A stretch of 64,000 nucleotides of DNA from Lientehia sp934351765 (GTDB taxonomy: Bacteria; Bacillota; Clostridia; Lachnospirales; Lachnospiraceae), in the NCBI RefSeq assembly GCF_052118925.1, contig NZ_JBQKGG010000001.1:1-64000 (forward strand). The letters run 5' to 3'. Of the stretch, positions 57,051-64,000 are shown one piece after another; within the stretch, counting starts at the first letter, position 1, and each line of letters begins with the position of its first letter. Under the pieces are notes generated by a model that did not search any database, was not told where the DNA came from, and saw nothing but the letters and a program-made list of their open reading frames with translations. A program made the translations under genes and the position numbers.

Positions 57051-59303
57051 ATGAAAAAAATCTGGAAAAAGAGTAAAAAACCAATCATGGCGGTTCTTTC
57101 GTCCGTACTGCTTGTACTGGCGGTTGTTTTGCTGTTCGGACAAACGAAGGCAGAGCCGGAGAATCCCATGGATGGGAAAAACAAACAGGCGTCCCAGATG
57201 TATCTGACCTCCTCCAGACTTGCCATGGACCGATCGCTCCTGGAGGGTGTGGAGAATGCCAATATCCATGCGGGGGACAGTGAGAACCAGACAGACGGAC
57301 AGGGACAGCAGAACAAGCCGGAGGAAGTACAGGAAAACCAGGATCAGCCTCAGGATCGGAACGATTCTGGTGATCCGGAAAACCGGGACAGCGAAAGCGG
57401 GGAACCGACTGACAGCCGTCAGGATTCCACGCCGCAGGAGAACGGACAGGCAGGAGAAGACGGAGCGGCAGGAACAAAAGGGTTACGTTCTCTGATCGCA
57501 AGGAAGCAGGCGGAGAGTGGAACAGACAGCTCCGGAGCCGGAAACGGAACAAAGCCGGGAGGCGGAAACGGAGATCAGGGATCAGGCGGAGGAACCAAGA
57601 ATCCCGTCTGGGGAGGCAGCGAGAACCAGGTGTCGCCGGACGAGGCGTCCGAGCTTTTTACAACGTCCATTAAAAACGGGGAAACGGTCACAAAGCCGGA
57701 TTACTTTTTTACGATTTCCTTAACCGAAAAAGGAAAGAAACTGACACTGGTAAGCACCACCGTGGAGGTCAACGGGGCGGCGTCTCCCTTCGAGAGCGGC
57801 GGAAGCGTAACGCTCCGGGAGGGCCGTAATTCAATCGTGGTGACGCTGCGGTTCCGTGATGAAAAATTAAATCAGATCGTGGCGCCGTCAAAAACGTATA
57901 CCGTTTATTATGTGCCGGAAAGCCATTATCTGTTGACGGTTCAGAATGTAAAGACCGGGGAGTGGTTAAGCGACGGATGGGAGGAGACAACGGAAGATCC
58001 GGAGCTGGTACTCCATGTAACGGCTCAGAAGGGTCAGAATGCAAAAGAGGCGAGAGTCCGGCAGAATCTCAAAACCATATCAAAGCAGGACGATGGCAAT
58101 TATCATATGACGTTAAAGCTGGGAGAAAATACCATTAAGATCATGGCCGGCTCCGGCGTGAACCAGGCGGTTATGGTGCTTCAGTTTTATTATCAGCCAC
58201 AGGATTCCAGGTTTTCCATAAGCTTTGAGAGCGCGGCGGTGAACCAGACCATCAGCGGTGATCAGTTCGGCGGGACAACCTCGGCAGAGTATGCGTCTGA
58301 TTCCGATGCGTTCGCATTTCGGGTAAGCTGTGCGGGAACGACCGGAAAAGAGAAGATCACCAGTGTGCTGGTGACGAACCGGTTTGGTTCAACGGAAATG
58401 GTCTACATGACCGGAGGAGACGGGTATATCCACTGTACACTGGAAGGTTCCAGCATCGGGACTTCCATTCAGGTCACCGGACAGGACGGCGACGGGAATG
58501 CCAAAGTCTATACCTGGAAGATCCGTTACCGGCGCCTGAGTACGCCGGAGGCTAAGAAGCCCAATGTGCTGATCCGGCTGGCCAACGAGACGGTCACGAA
58601 TCCGAAAACGATCGTCGGGATCTCCGCTAACGATTATCAGCTCAATGCCCTCAATTCCGGGAACTTTGTAGTGACATTGAACGGAGTCGAAATCGACTGC
58701 AGCGGAATCACAGGCACGTACTATGAATACAACCTGTTTCTGGAGCAGGGGGCAAATGATCTGGAAGTAACGGTGACCGATGCCCAGCAGAATTTTGTGA
58801 CGGAGCACAGGACGATCACCTACGCGCCGCCGGATACCGACGATACGATCACGGTGACGCTGGTGGTCGATGCAGAGAATGTTGGTGCGGCGCCCATGAT
58901 CCGGGAGACGGTTCAGGTCCGCGGAGATCTTTCCATCGGACAGCTTCTGGAACAGCGGCTGGCAGCGTACGGCTATACCACAAATTATAAGGGTGATCCG
59001 GCTGACGGCTCCTATTATCTGGCGCGGATCCTGAAGCCCGGAATTTTAAACGGCTGGCATATTTCCGATGAACGGAGAGCCGATCTTTTCGCATCCGGAT
59101 TTGATATTCGGGAGCCGCTGGAGGACGAGCTGGGGAGCCTGGGAGAATTTGATTTTACAAAAGGTTCCGGATGGATGATCTCCATCAATGAGGATTATTA
59201 TATCGGCCAGAGTATGGGGTCCAGAGATTACCGGGACGGCGATCTCATTCATGTGGCGTTTACGCTGGATTACGGACGGGATCTTGGGAGCACGATGAAC
59301 TGA
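57051..59303 (+). CDS. Exported protein with C-terminal DUF4430 (transcobalamin-like) domain
   Basis: 750 residues. A basic N-terminus and one hydrophobic segment (MAVLSSVLLVLAVVLLFGQ) act as signal or anchor. Residues about 80-190 are low-complexity (Gln, Asn, Asp, Glu, Gly, Ser), a flexible wall-spanning linker. Several Ig-like beta domains follow. The last 125 residues are a DUF4430 domain: TVTLVVDAENVGAAPMI at its start, then KGSGWMISINEDYYIGQSMG and YRDGDLIHVAFTLDYGRDLG, the GW...DGD...Y pattern shared with the C-terminal domain of transcobalamin. The start at 57051 follows GAGGAAACAGAA. With the DUF4430-like domain of the preceding protein it suggests ligand capture at the surface; cobalamin is one candidate only. 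Confidence 0.78.
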   Translation: MKKIWKKSKKPIMAVLSSVLLVLAVVLLFGQTKAEPENPMDGKNKQASQMYLTSSRLAMDRSLLEGVENANIHAGDSENQTDGQGQQNKPEEVQENQDQPQDRNDSGDPENRDSESGEPTDSRQDSTPQENGQAGEDGAAGTKGLRSLIARKQAESGTDSSGAGNGTKPGGGNGDQGSGGGTKNPVWGGSENQVSPDEASELFTTSIKNGETVTKPDYFFTISLTEKGKKLTLVSTTVEVNGAASPFESGGSVTLREGRNSIVVTLRFRDEKLNQIVAPSKTYTVYYVPESHYLLTVQNVKTGEWLSDGWEETTEDPELVLHVTAQKGQNAKEARVRQNLKTISKQDDGNYHMTLKLGENTIKIMAGSGVNQAVMVLQFYYQPQDSRFSISFESAAVNQTISGDQFGGTTSAEYASDSDAFAFRVSCAGTTGKEKITSVLVTNRFGSTEMVYMTGGDGYIHCTLEGSSIGTSIQVTGQDGDGNAKVYTWKIRYRRLSTPEAKKPNVLIRLANETVTNPKTIVGISANDYQLNALNSGNFVVTLNGVEIDCSGITGTYYEYNLFLEQGANDLEVTVTDAQQNFVTEHRTITYAPPDTDDTITVTLVVDAENVGAAPMIRETVQVRGDLSIGQLLEQRLAAYGYTTNYKGDPADGSYYLARILKPGILNGWHISDERRADLFASGFDIREPLEDELGSLGEFDFTKGSGWMISINEDYYIGQSMGSRDYRDGDLIHVAFTLDYGRDLGSTMN

Positions 59304-59329
59304 CCGGTTTACAGAAAAGAGAGGTTGTT

Positions 59330-60499
59330 ATGAAAAAATCGAGGCTTCTGTGGGGGCTGTGGCTGGTGCTCACAGTGGTTTACTGGTTCTTTTCCGACAG
59401 TTATCTGGCGGTGTTTCTGCCGGTGGTATCGGTTTTGCTTCCGCTGTTGTCCGCTCCGGTCACGCGGCATGGAGCGAAGAAGCTTTATGCAGAGCTTTCC
59501 ATAAGACGGGAGGGGGAAAAAGGTGAGCGGCTGGAGGGAATCCTGACGCTTCGGAATCAAAGCCTTCTGCCCCTGGACCGGGTGCTGATCCGGGGAGTTT
59601 GCAAAAACCGTCTGACCGGGGAAAAACAGGTCCTTCGGATCCGGACAGCAGCCCTTCCGAAAGCACAGACGCGACAGAGTTTTTTTGTTTCCTCGGAGAC
59701 CTGTGGAGTATTACAGCTGACGCTATCGGAGGCAGTCGTTTACGATCCGTTTGGGCTGTTCTGCTTTCGGGTGCCGTTACAGGGAGAAGCGGATACGCTG
59801 GTGCGGCCGGAGCTTTATCCTTCGGAACTTTCGGTCCTTTACGGCGAGAGCATGAGCCTGGACAGCGAGGAATATTCCATGAAGCGGGCGGGCTTTGATC
59901 CCAGTGAAACCTTTGCAATCCGGGAATACCGGGTAGGTGACGGAATCCGCCAGATCCACTGGAAGCTGTCGGAAAAGCTGGAAACGCTGATGGTACGGGA
60001 CTACGGTCTGCCGATCCAGAATACAATCCTGCTTTTATTGGAAACCGGTTATGCACCAGGCGGGGAAAAGCCGGAGCCGGCGTGTATAAGCGCACTGGCA
60101 GAAGGGCTTCTTTCAGTGTCGGAGAGCCTGGGGCAGATGCAGCTTACCCACAGCATCGGCTGGCAGGATCATGAAACAGGGAGCTTTTCCTGTATGGAAA
60201 TCGATGAAACCGAAGACCGGACGCTCTCCATGGCCGGGCTTCTGAACGCAGCCTGCGGGGAGGATCCGGAATCGGTGCTGGAGCATTATCTGGAAGGACA
60301 TGAGCAGATGGAGTCTGCCCATGTGGTGTTATTTACGGCAGAAGCAATCGACGAGGCAGCTGCACTGGCGGAACACTGTATGGTAACAGAGGTTCTCTGT
60401 ACCCCGGACGGCACAGGGACATCGGAGCAGGCTGGTGTATCGGTATGTGTTTCTTCTCCGGAGCAGCTTGCGGAGACGATTTCTTATCTTGAGATATAA
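59330..60499 (+). CDS. DUF58 membrane protein
   Basis: 389 residues. Two short hydrophobic segments at the N-terminus (LWGLWLVLTVVYWFF and YLAVFLPVVSVLLPLLSA) are followed by a beta-rich part and the DUF58 signature FAIREYRVGDGIRQIHWKLSEKLETLMVRDYG (about 195-226), then a von Willebrand-like C-terminal half. DUF58 proteins usually sit with a MoxR ATPase and a transglutaminase protein and may act as a chaperone system for exported factors. MoxR is not in the window. AGAGAGG precedes the ATG; 26 bp after the DUF4430 gene, 17 bp before the next. Confidence 0.85.
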   Translation: MKKSRLLWGLWLVLTVVYWFFSDSYLAVFLPVVSVLLPLLSAPVTRHGAKKLYAELSIRREGEKGERLEGILTLRNQSLLPLDRVLIRGVCKNRLTGEKQVLRIRTAALPKAQTRQSFFVSSETCGVLQLTLSEAVVYDPFGLFCFRVPLQGEADTLVRPELYPSELSVLYGESMSLDSEEYSMKRAGFDPSETFAIREYRVGDGIRQIHWKLSEKLETLMVRDYGLPIQNTILLLLETGYAPGGEKPEPACISALAEGLLSVSESLGQMQLTHSIGWQDHETGSFSCMEIDETEDRTLSMAGLLNAACGEDPESVLEHYLEGHEQMESAHVVLFTAEAIDEAAALAEHCMVTEVLCTPDGTGTSEQAGVSVCVSSPEQLAETISYLEI

Positions 60500-60516
60500 C
60501 GGAGTGAAACAGATTT

Positions 60517-62832
60517 ATGATGAAACAGAAACGAACAGCCCTCTGGGTTACCGTTCTGGCAGACGGCGGCCTTCTGTGGTTTTATCTGACGGCGGTTTTT
60601 GGAATGATCGCATCCATGCTGAAGCTTCCCATATCAGAGCTTCTTCTGCTGCCTGCGGCAGTTCCGTCGTTTTTTTCAGTCCTGATTATGATGAAACCGG
60701 CAAAACGGCAAAGAAGGAGCCTGCTGGTGGGATACGGATGCCTGTTTTTTTGGGCAGCCATACTTCTGCCATTCTGGAAAAGTGGGATCAATACGCTTCT
60801 AAACCATGCGGTGGATACGGTGGGAGCCAGGTTTCCCTATGAATTTCCGGTATTTGAAACCGGGGAGAACGCAGCAGTTATGGCGCAGGTTGTCTGGCTC
60901 TGGCTGATCTGCTGCGCTTCGGCTCCGGCAGCCCTGCTGATCCGGAAAGGCAACCGGTATTTTCTGGTGCTTCTGGTCGTTGGAATTCTGGGAATCCAGA
61001 CCATTACGGGGATTACACCGTCCCTGTTCTGGAACGCAGTCTTCTTAACAGCATCGCTGGCTGTCTGGCTCAGAGGGCATGGCGAGCGTCTGGAGGATGG
61101 AATGAGACGGCTTGTGCTTCCGGCGCTTCTGGCAGTTCTGGTTCTGGCTGGTATGATGCTGTTCGGACTGCTCCAGATTATCTGTCCTGTCCGGACGTAT
61201 CAGAAAAACGAAACCGTGACAGCGCTTCGGGATTCTCTGGGGAAAGCCGTTCATGAGGCGCGTTACGGGTCTGATCCGGTACTGCCGGAGGGACAGCTTT
61301 CGGGACTCGCCTCCTTTCAGCCGGCCGGAGAGGATTATTTAAGCGTAACCATGACAAATCCCCAGTCCTATTACCTCCGCGGCTTTACGGGAAGTAACTA
61401 TACCGGGACGTCCTGGAAGGAAGCGGATCCGGAAAACAGCTGGAAGGGACGGGATCTGTTTTACTGGCTTCATAAAGCCGGTTTTTACGGGCAGACGGAG
61501 CTTGCCAGTGCAGCTCTTACTCTGGATCCGGAAACGGTGACAGAGGAACGGAATAGCATTACGGTGGAGAATCACTCGGCCTGCAGCCATTACCTGTATG
61601 CGCCGTATGAGCTGACCGGAAGCGCATTTCTGGCCGGGCAGAGGCTGGGCGAAGAGGGGATAAAAACAACCGGAATTTCCGGGGAACGGACGTATTCTTA
61701 TGAAGCGGTATCCGGCCAGGTTTCCAGGTATCTGCGTCTTACAGAAGCCCTGGCGGATCCGTCGTCGTTCACGGCGGCAGAGACTGCTTATGCGGAGCAG
61801 GAATCCTATTATAATTCCTATGTCTATGAAACCTGTCTGGAGCTGCCGGAAAACCTCAGGGCGCAGATCGGAAATCTTCTCGGTGCGTATGAGACTCCGG
61901 AGGGCGGGAAGCATGCCGATTACACGGAAGCCAAGGAGGAAATCCTTTATGCACTTCAGTCAGGCTGTACCTATTCCGAGATCCTGGAACAGCCATGGAA
62001 GGGAACCGATTTCATCGAAGACTTTCTTTCGGATACAAAAACCGGTTACTCTGTTCATTATGCCAGTGCGGCAGTCATGATGTTCCGATATTACGGGATC
62101 CCCGCGCGGTATGTGGAGGGCTGTCTGATCACGCCGGAGGATGCACGTTCCATGAAAGCAGGAGAATGGTATGATCTGGATGACAGTCATGCACATGCCT
62201 GGGCAGAGTATTACCAGGATGGGGTCGGATGGCTTCCCTTTGAGGTGACACCGGCCTATATGAATGTGATGGAGCAGACACAGGACTATCAGGATATCTC
62301 CGGCATGGTGCCGGAGGGCAGTCAGGTAGAGGAGGATCAGCAGGAGGAAACGCCGCAGGATTCCGCGGCACAGGAGACGCCGGGCTTTGACTGGCTGCTT
62401 CTGATCGAGATCCTGTTACTTGTGCTCCTGGTTCTTGTAATGCTTCTGATCCTCGGCTTTTTTGTCTGGATCATCTGGAAGCGGCAGAAGAGCCGGAAAG
62501 AAATCCGGCTGTTTGCGCATGAGGACTGTGCCCTGGCGGTGCGCCATATTTTTAATTATGTCATGAACATTCTGGCGGTTTCCGGACTTCCGGATGAGCA
62601 TGTTTCTTTGTATGATTACCGGAAACAGGTGGAAAAGCTGTTCGGAGCGGAGACGGCAGCACAGTATGAGGAAAGCGTTGCACTGCGGCAGAAGGCTGTG
62701 TACAGCGGTGGGACCTCCGATGAGCAGGACCGGAAGATTCTTCTGCGCTTCAAGGATCAGCTCTGGAAGCAGGTGTATGAGAATGGAACCAGACTGCAGA
62801 AGCTTCGATTAACCTATATTTATTTCCTGTAA
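60517..62832 (+). CDS. Transglutaminase-like membrane protein with Ser at the catalytic Cys position
   Basis: 771 residues, TgpA-like: about six N-terminal membrane helices, a large extracellular part with a transglutaminase-like core, another membrane helix (LLLIEILLLVLLVLVMLLILGFFVWIIW, about 628-655) and a cytoplasmic DUF4129-like tail. The core reads GYSVHYASAAVMMFRYYGIPARYVEG. In active relatives the third position is Cys (GYC/GFC); here it is Ser512 (codon TCT). His560 in SHAHAWAEYY is kept and the usual Asp is Glu576 in PFEVTP. It may be a pseudoenzyme, or Ser may serve. Normal codon use and an intact frame argue against decay. Confidence 0.82.
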   Translation: MMKQKRTALWVTVLADGGLLWFYLTAVFGMIASMLKLPISELLLLPAAVPSFFSVLIMMKPAKRQRRSLLVGYGCLFFWAAILLPFWKSGINTLLNHAVDTVGARFPYEFPVFETGENAAVMAQVVWLWLICCASAPAALLIRKGNRYFLVLLVVGILGIQTITGITPSLFWNAVFLTASLAVWLRGHGERLEDGMRRLVLPALLAVLVLAGMMLFGLLQIICPVRTYQKNETVTALRDSLGKAVHEARYGSDPVLPEGQLSGLASFQPAGEDYLSVTMTNPQSYYLRGFTGSNYTGTSWKEADPENSWKGRDLFYWLHKAGFYGQTELASAALTLDPETVTEERNSITVENHSACSHYLYAPYELTGSAFLAGQRLGEEGIKTTGISGERTYSYEAVSGQVSRYLRLTEALADPSSFTAAETAYAEQESYYNSYVYETCLELPENLRAQIGNLLGAYETPEGGKHADYTEAKEEILYALQSGCTYSEILEQPWKGTDFIEDFLSDTKTGYSVHYASAAVMMFRYYGIPARYVEGCLITPEDARSMKAGEWYDLDDSHAHAWAEYYQDGVGWLPFEVTPAYMNVMEQTQDYQDISGMVPEGSQVEEDQQEETPQDSAAQETPGFDWLLLIEILLLVLLVLVMLLILGFFVWIIWKRQKSRKEIRLFAHEDCALAVRHIFNYVMNILAVSGLPDEHVSLYDYRKQVEKLFGAETAAQYEESVALRQKAVYSGGTSDEQDRKILLRFKDQLWKQVYENGTRLQKLRLTYIYFL

Positions 62833-62894
62833 CACGGCGGACGGTGCAGAAAATCCGGCAGCATGAAAATCAGGACAGACAAGAGGAGTCAGGC

Positions 62895-64000
62895 ATGAGA
62901 GAGCGTAAAATACAAGGTCGAAAACAGAAGAGAGGAATCCGGGCAGCGGCCTGGTGTCTGGCCGTAATACTGTTACTTGGTGCGGCGCTTACGCCGGTCG
63001 GAACCGTCTTTGCAGCGCCGCCTGGCGGGATCTGGGACGGAGAATCCGTCAGTATGCCGAAGACGGATGAGAACGGAACCTTTCTTATCAGCACCGGAGC
63101 AGAGCTTGCATGGTTTGCCAAAGAGGTCAACAGCGGGAACGGACGGATCAATGCCAGACTGGAAAAAAACATTTATCTTAACAATTATAATACCAGATAT
63201 CTCTGGATGATGATCGGTGATACGACCGCACATCCATTCCGCGGAAGCTTCGACGGTAATGGAAAGCGGATCAATTATATGCGTGTACGGATCACCACGG
63301 ACGATATGAGCCGCCCCTATGGCGGTCTGTTCGGTGTCATTGACGGCGGCGTGGTAAAAGACCTGACAGTCATGGGAAGTGTGGAGCATGCGTTCGGTAA
63401 TTATGGAAAATTCGGGGCATATGACGAAACAGCCTGCGGAAGCGGTGCCATTGCCGGATATTTGAAAAACGGCCAGATCATCCGCTGCACCAATAAGACC
63501 ACAACGACTATGGAGGGGGAAACCATGAACCGCAATGCCGGCGGAATCGTCGGGCTTTGTAAGGGACAGGTGATCCGCTGCGTGAACCAGGGTGTGATCA
63601 CCACGCAGGTCCATATGGCACAGAATCAGATCGGCGGAATCGTCGGGCTGCTTTATGGTGAACAGGCACAGATTCTTTATTCCGTCAACAAAGGTGAGGT
63701 ACAGGGCTATTTCACCGTTGGAGGAATTGCCGGAGCAGTTAAGTACGGCGCAGAGATCCGAAACTGCTGTAACTACGGAACCATTGTGGGAAACAGTATC
63801 CTGGGTGGAATTGCCGGGAAGATCGGCGGAACAGGAACGGCCTCAGACGGAACGGCAAAGCAGTCGGTGATTTCCACAGTCTATAACCTGGGCTCCATCG
63901 AGGGCGGCGATATAACGAATTCTCCATCCCACATGGGAGGAATTGTCGGGGAAGCCGGGTATGATGACTGGAAAGAAGAGGAGCTTCCGCCCATGCCGGT
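62895..64000 (+). CDS. Secreted GLUG-repeat protein, N-terminal part (runs off the window)
   Basis: An open frame of 368 codons without stop to the window end. The N-terminus RERKIQGRKQKRGIRAAAW is followed by a hydrophobic CLAVILLLGAALTPVGTVFA, a clear signal peptide with cleavage after VFA. Then AELAWFAKEVNSGN and repeats of the GLUG type: YGGLFGVIDGGVVKDLTVMG, GGIVGLCKGQVIRCVNQG, IGGIVGLLYGEQAQILYSVN, VGGIAGAVKYGAEIRNCCN, LGGIAGKIGGTG. Such repeats form a beta-helix in adhesins. The ATG has GAGGAG 7 bases upstream; 62 bp after the transglutaminase gene, same operon. Anchoring mode unknown because the C-terminus is missing. Confidence 0.82.
   Translation, partial: MRERKIQGRKQKRGIRAAAWCLAVILLLGAALTPVGTVFAAPPGGIWDGESVSMPKTDENGTFLISTGAELAWFAKEVNSGNGRINARLEKNIYLNNYNTRYLWMMIGDTTAHPFRGSFDGNGKRINYMRVRITTDDMSRPYGGLFGVIDGGVVKDLTVMGSVEHAFGNYGKFGAYDETACGSGAIAGYLKNGQIIRCTNKTTTTMEGETMNRNAGGIVGLCKGQVIRCVNQGVITTQVHMAQNQIGGIVGLLYGEQAQILYSVNKGEVQGYFTVGGIAGAVKYGAEIRNCCNYGTIVGNSILGGIAGKIGGTGTASDGTAKQSVISTVYNLGSIEGGDITNSPSHMGGIVGEAGYDDWKEEELPPMP

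Noticed and set aside
1..64000. CRISPR arrays, tRNA and rRNA genes
   Set aside because: No spaced direct repeats of array type, no tRNA cloverleaf with CCA-type end and no rRNA-like conserved stretches were noticed in either strand.

Overview
The window reads as a chromosomal segment of an anaerobic, endospore-forming Clostridia bacterium, most likely of Lachnospiraceae type. The grounds are the sporulation genes (all eight spoIIIA genes, spoIVB, spo0A), the fhs-fchA-folD one-carbon genes, the FabK-type fatty-acid operon, and strong AGGAGG ribosome sites with occasional TTG and GTG starts. Most genes lie on the + strand with moderate G+C. One stretch of about 2 kb (32.65-34.75 kb) is visibly AT-rich.

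Layout. 0-1.8 kb: tetrahydrofolate one-carbon genes (end of fhs, fchA, folD). 1.87-4.2 kb, minus strand: a DUF606-type transporter and an orphan GHKL histidine kinase. 4.3-15.6 kb: deoD, cardiolipin synthase, a CarD-like regulator, a sirtuin-fold protein with altered active site, gltX, a UvrD-type helicase, a predicted metal exporter, a cell-wall amidase, an ECF S component, rlmH and a small lipoprotein. 15.8-20.9 kb: spoIIIAA-AH. 21-31.4 kb: Asp23, nusB, xseA, xseB, ispA, dxs, tlyA, nadK, argR, recN and spoIVB, an order widely conserved in Firmicutes. In many relatives spo0A follows spoIVB directly. Here about 6.4 kb separates them: an FMN-dependent dehydrogenase, an AT-rich mobile-element remnant (nucleotidyltransferase-like gene, zinc-ribbon membrane protein, broken tnpV) and a copper-controlled copA. 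Spo0A, glgA and an HD-domain gene follow. 40.8-51.4 kb: a fatty-acid operon (fabH, acpP, fabK, fabD, fabG, fabF, accB, fabZ, accC, a fused accD-accA, and a second FabK-like flavoprotein) behind a promoter with a FabT-like operator.

51.4-64 kb is the least ordinary part: a cell-surface locus. A strong promoter leads into a structured, switch-like leader ending in a terminator-like hairpin. Then come a 1670-residue secreted protein (DUF4430-like domain, Ig-like and cadherin-like modules, beta-propeller, dockerin), a second exported protein ending in a transcobalamin-type DUF4430 domain, a DUF58 protein, a transglutaminase-like membrane protein whose usual catalytic Cys is Ser, and the start of a GLUG-repeat secreted protein that runs off the window. 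The close spacing of the last four suggests one surface assembly or ligand-capture operon, possibly responding to a small ligand through the leader RNA.

Other points: a FolD that has lost its cyclohydrolase residues next to FchA, which supplies that activity; an internal ribosome site inside copA that would release a 69-residue CopZ-like chaperone; homopolymer-T frameshifts in two neighbouring genes of the mobile remnant; and a short palindrome found three times, each time directly after a terminator T-tract.
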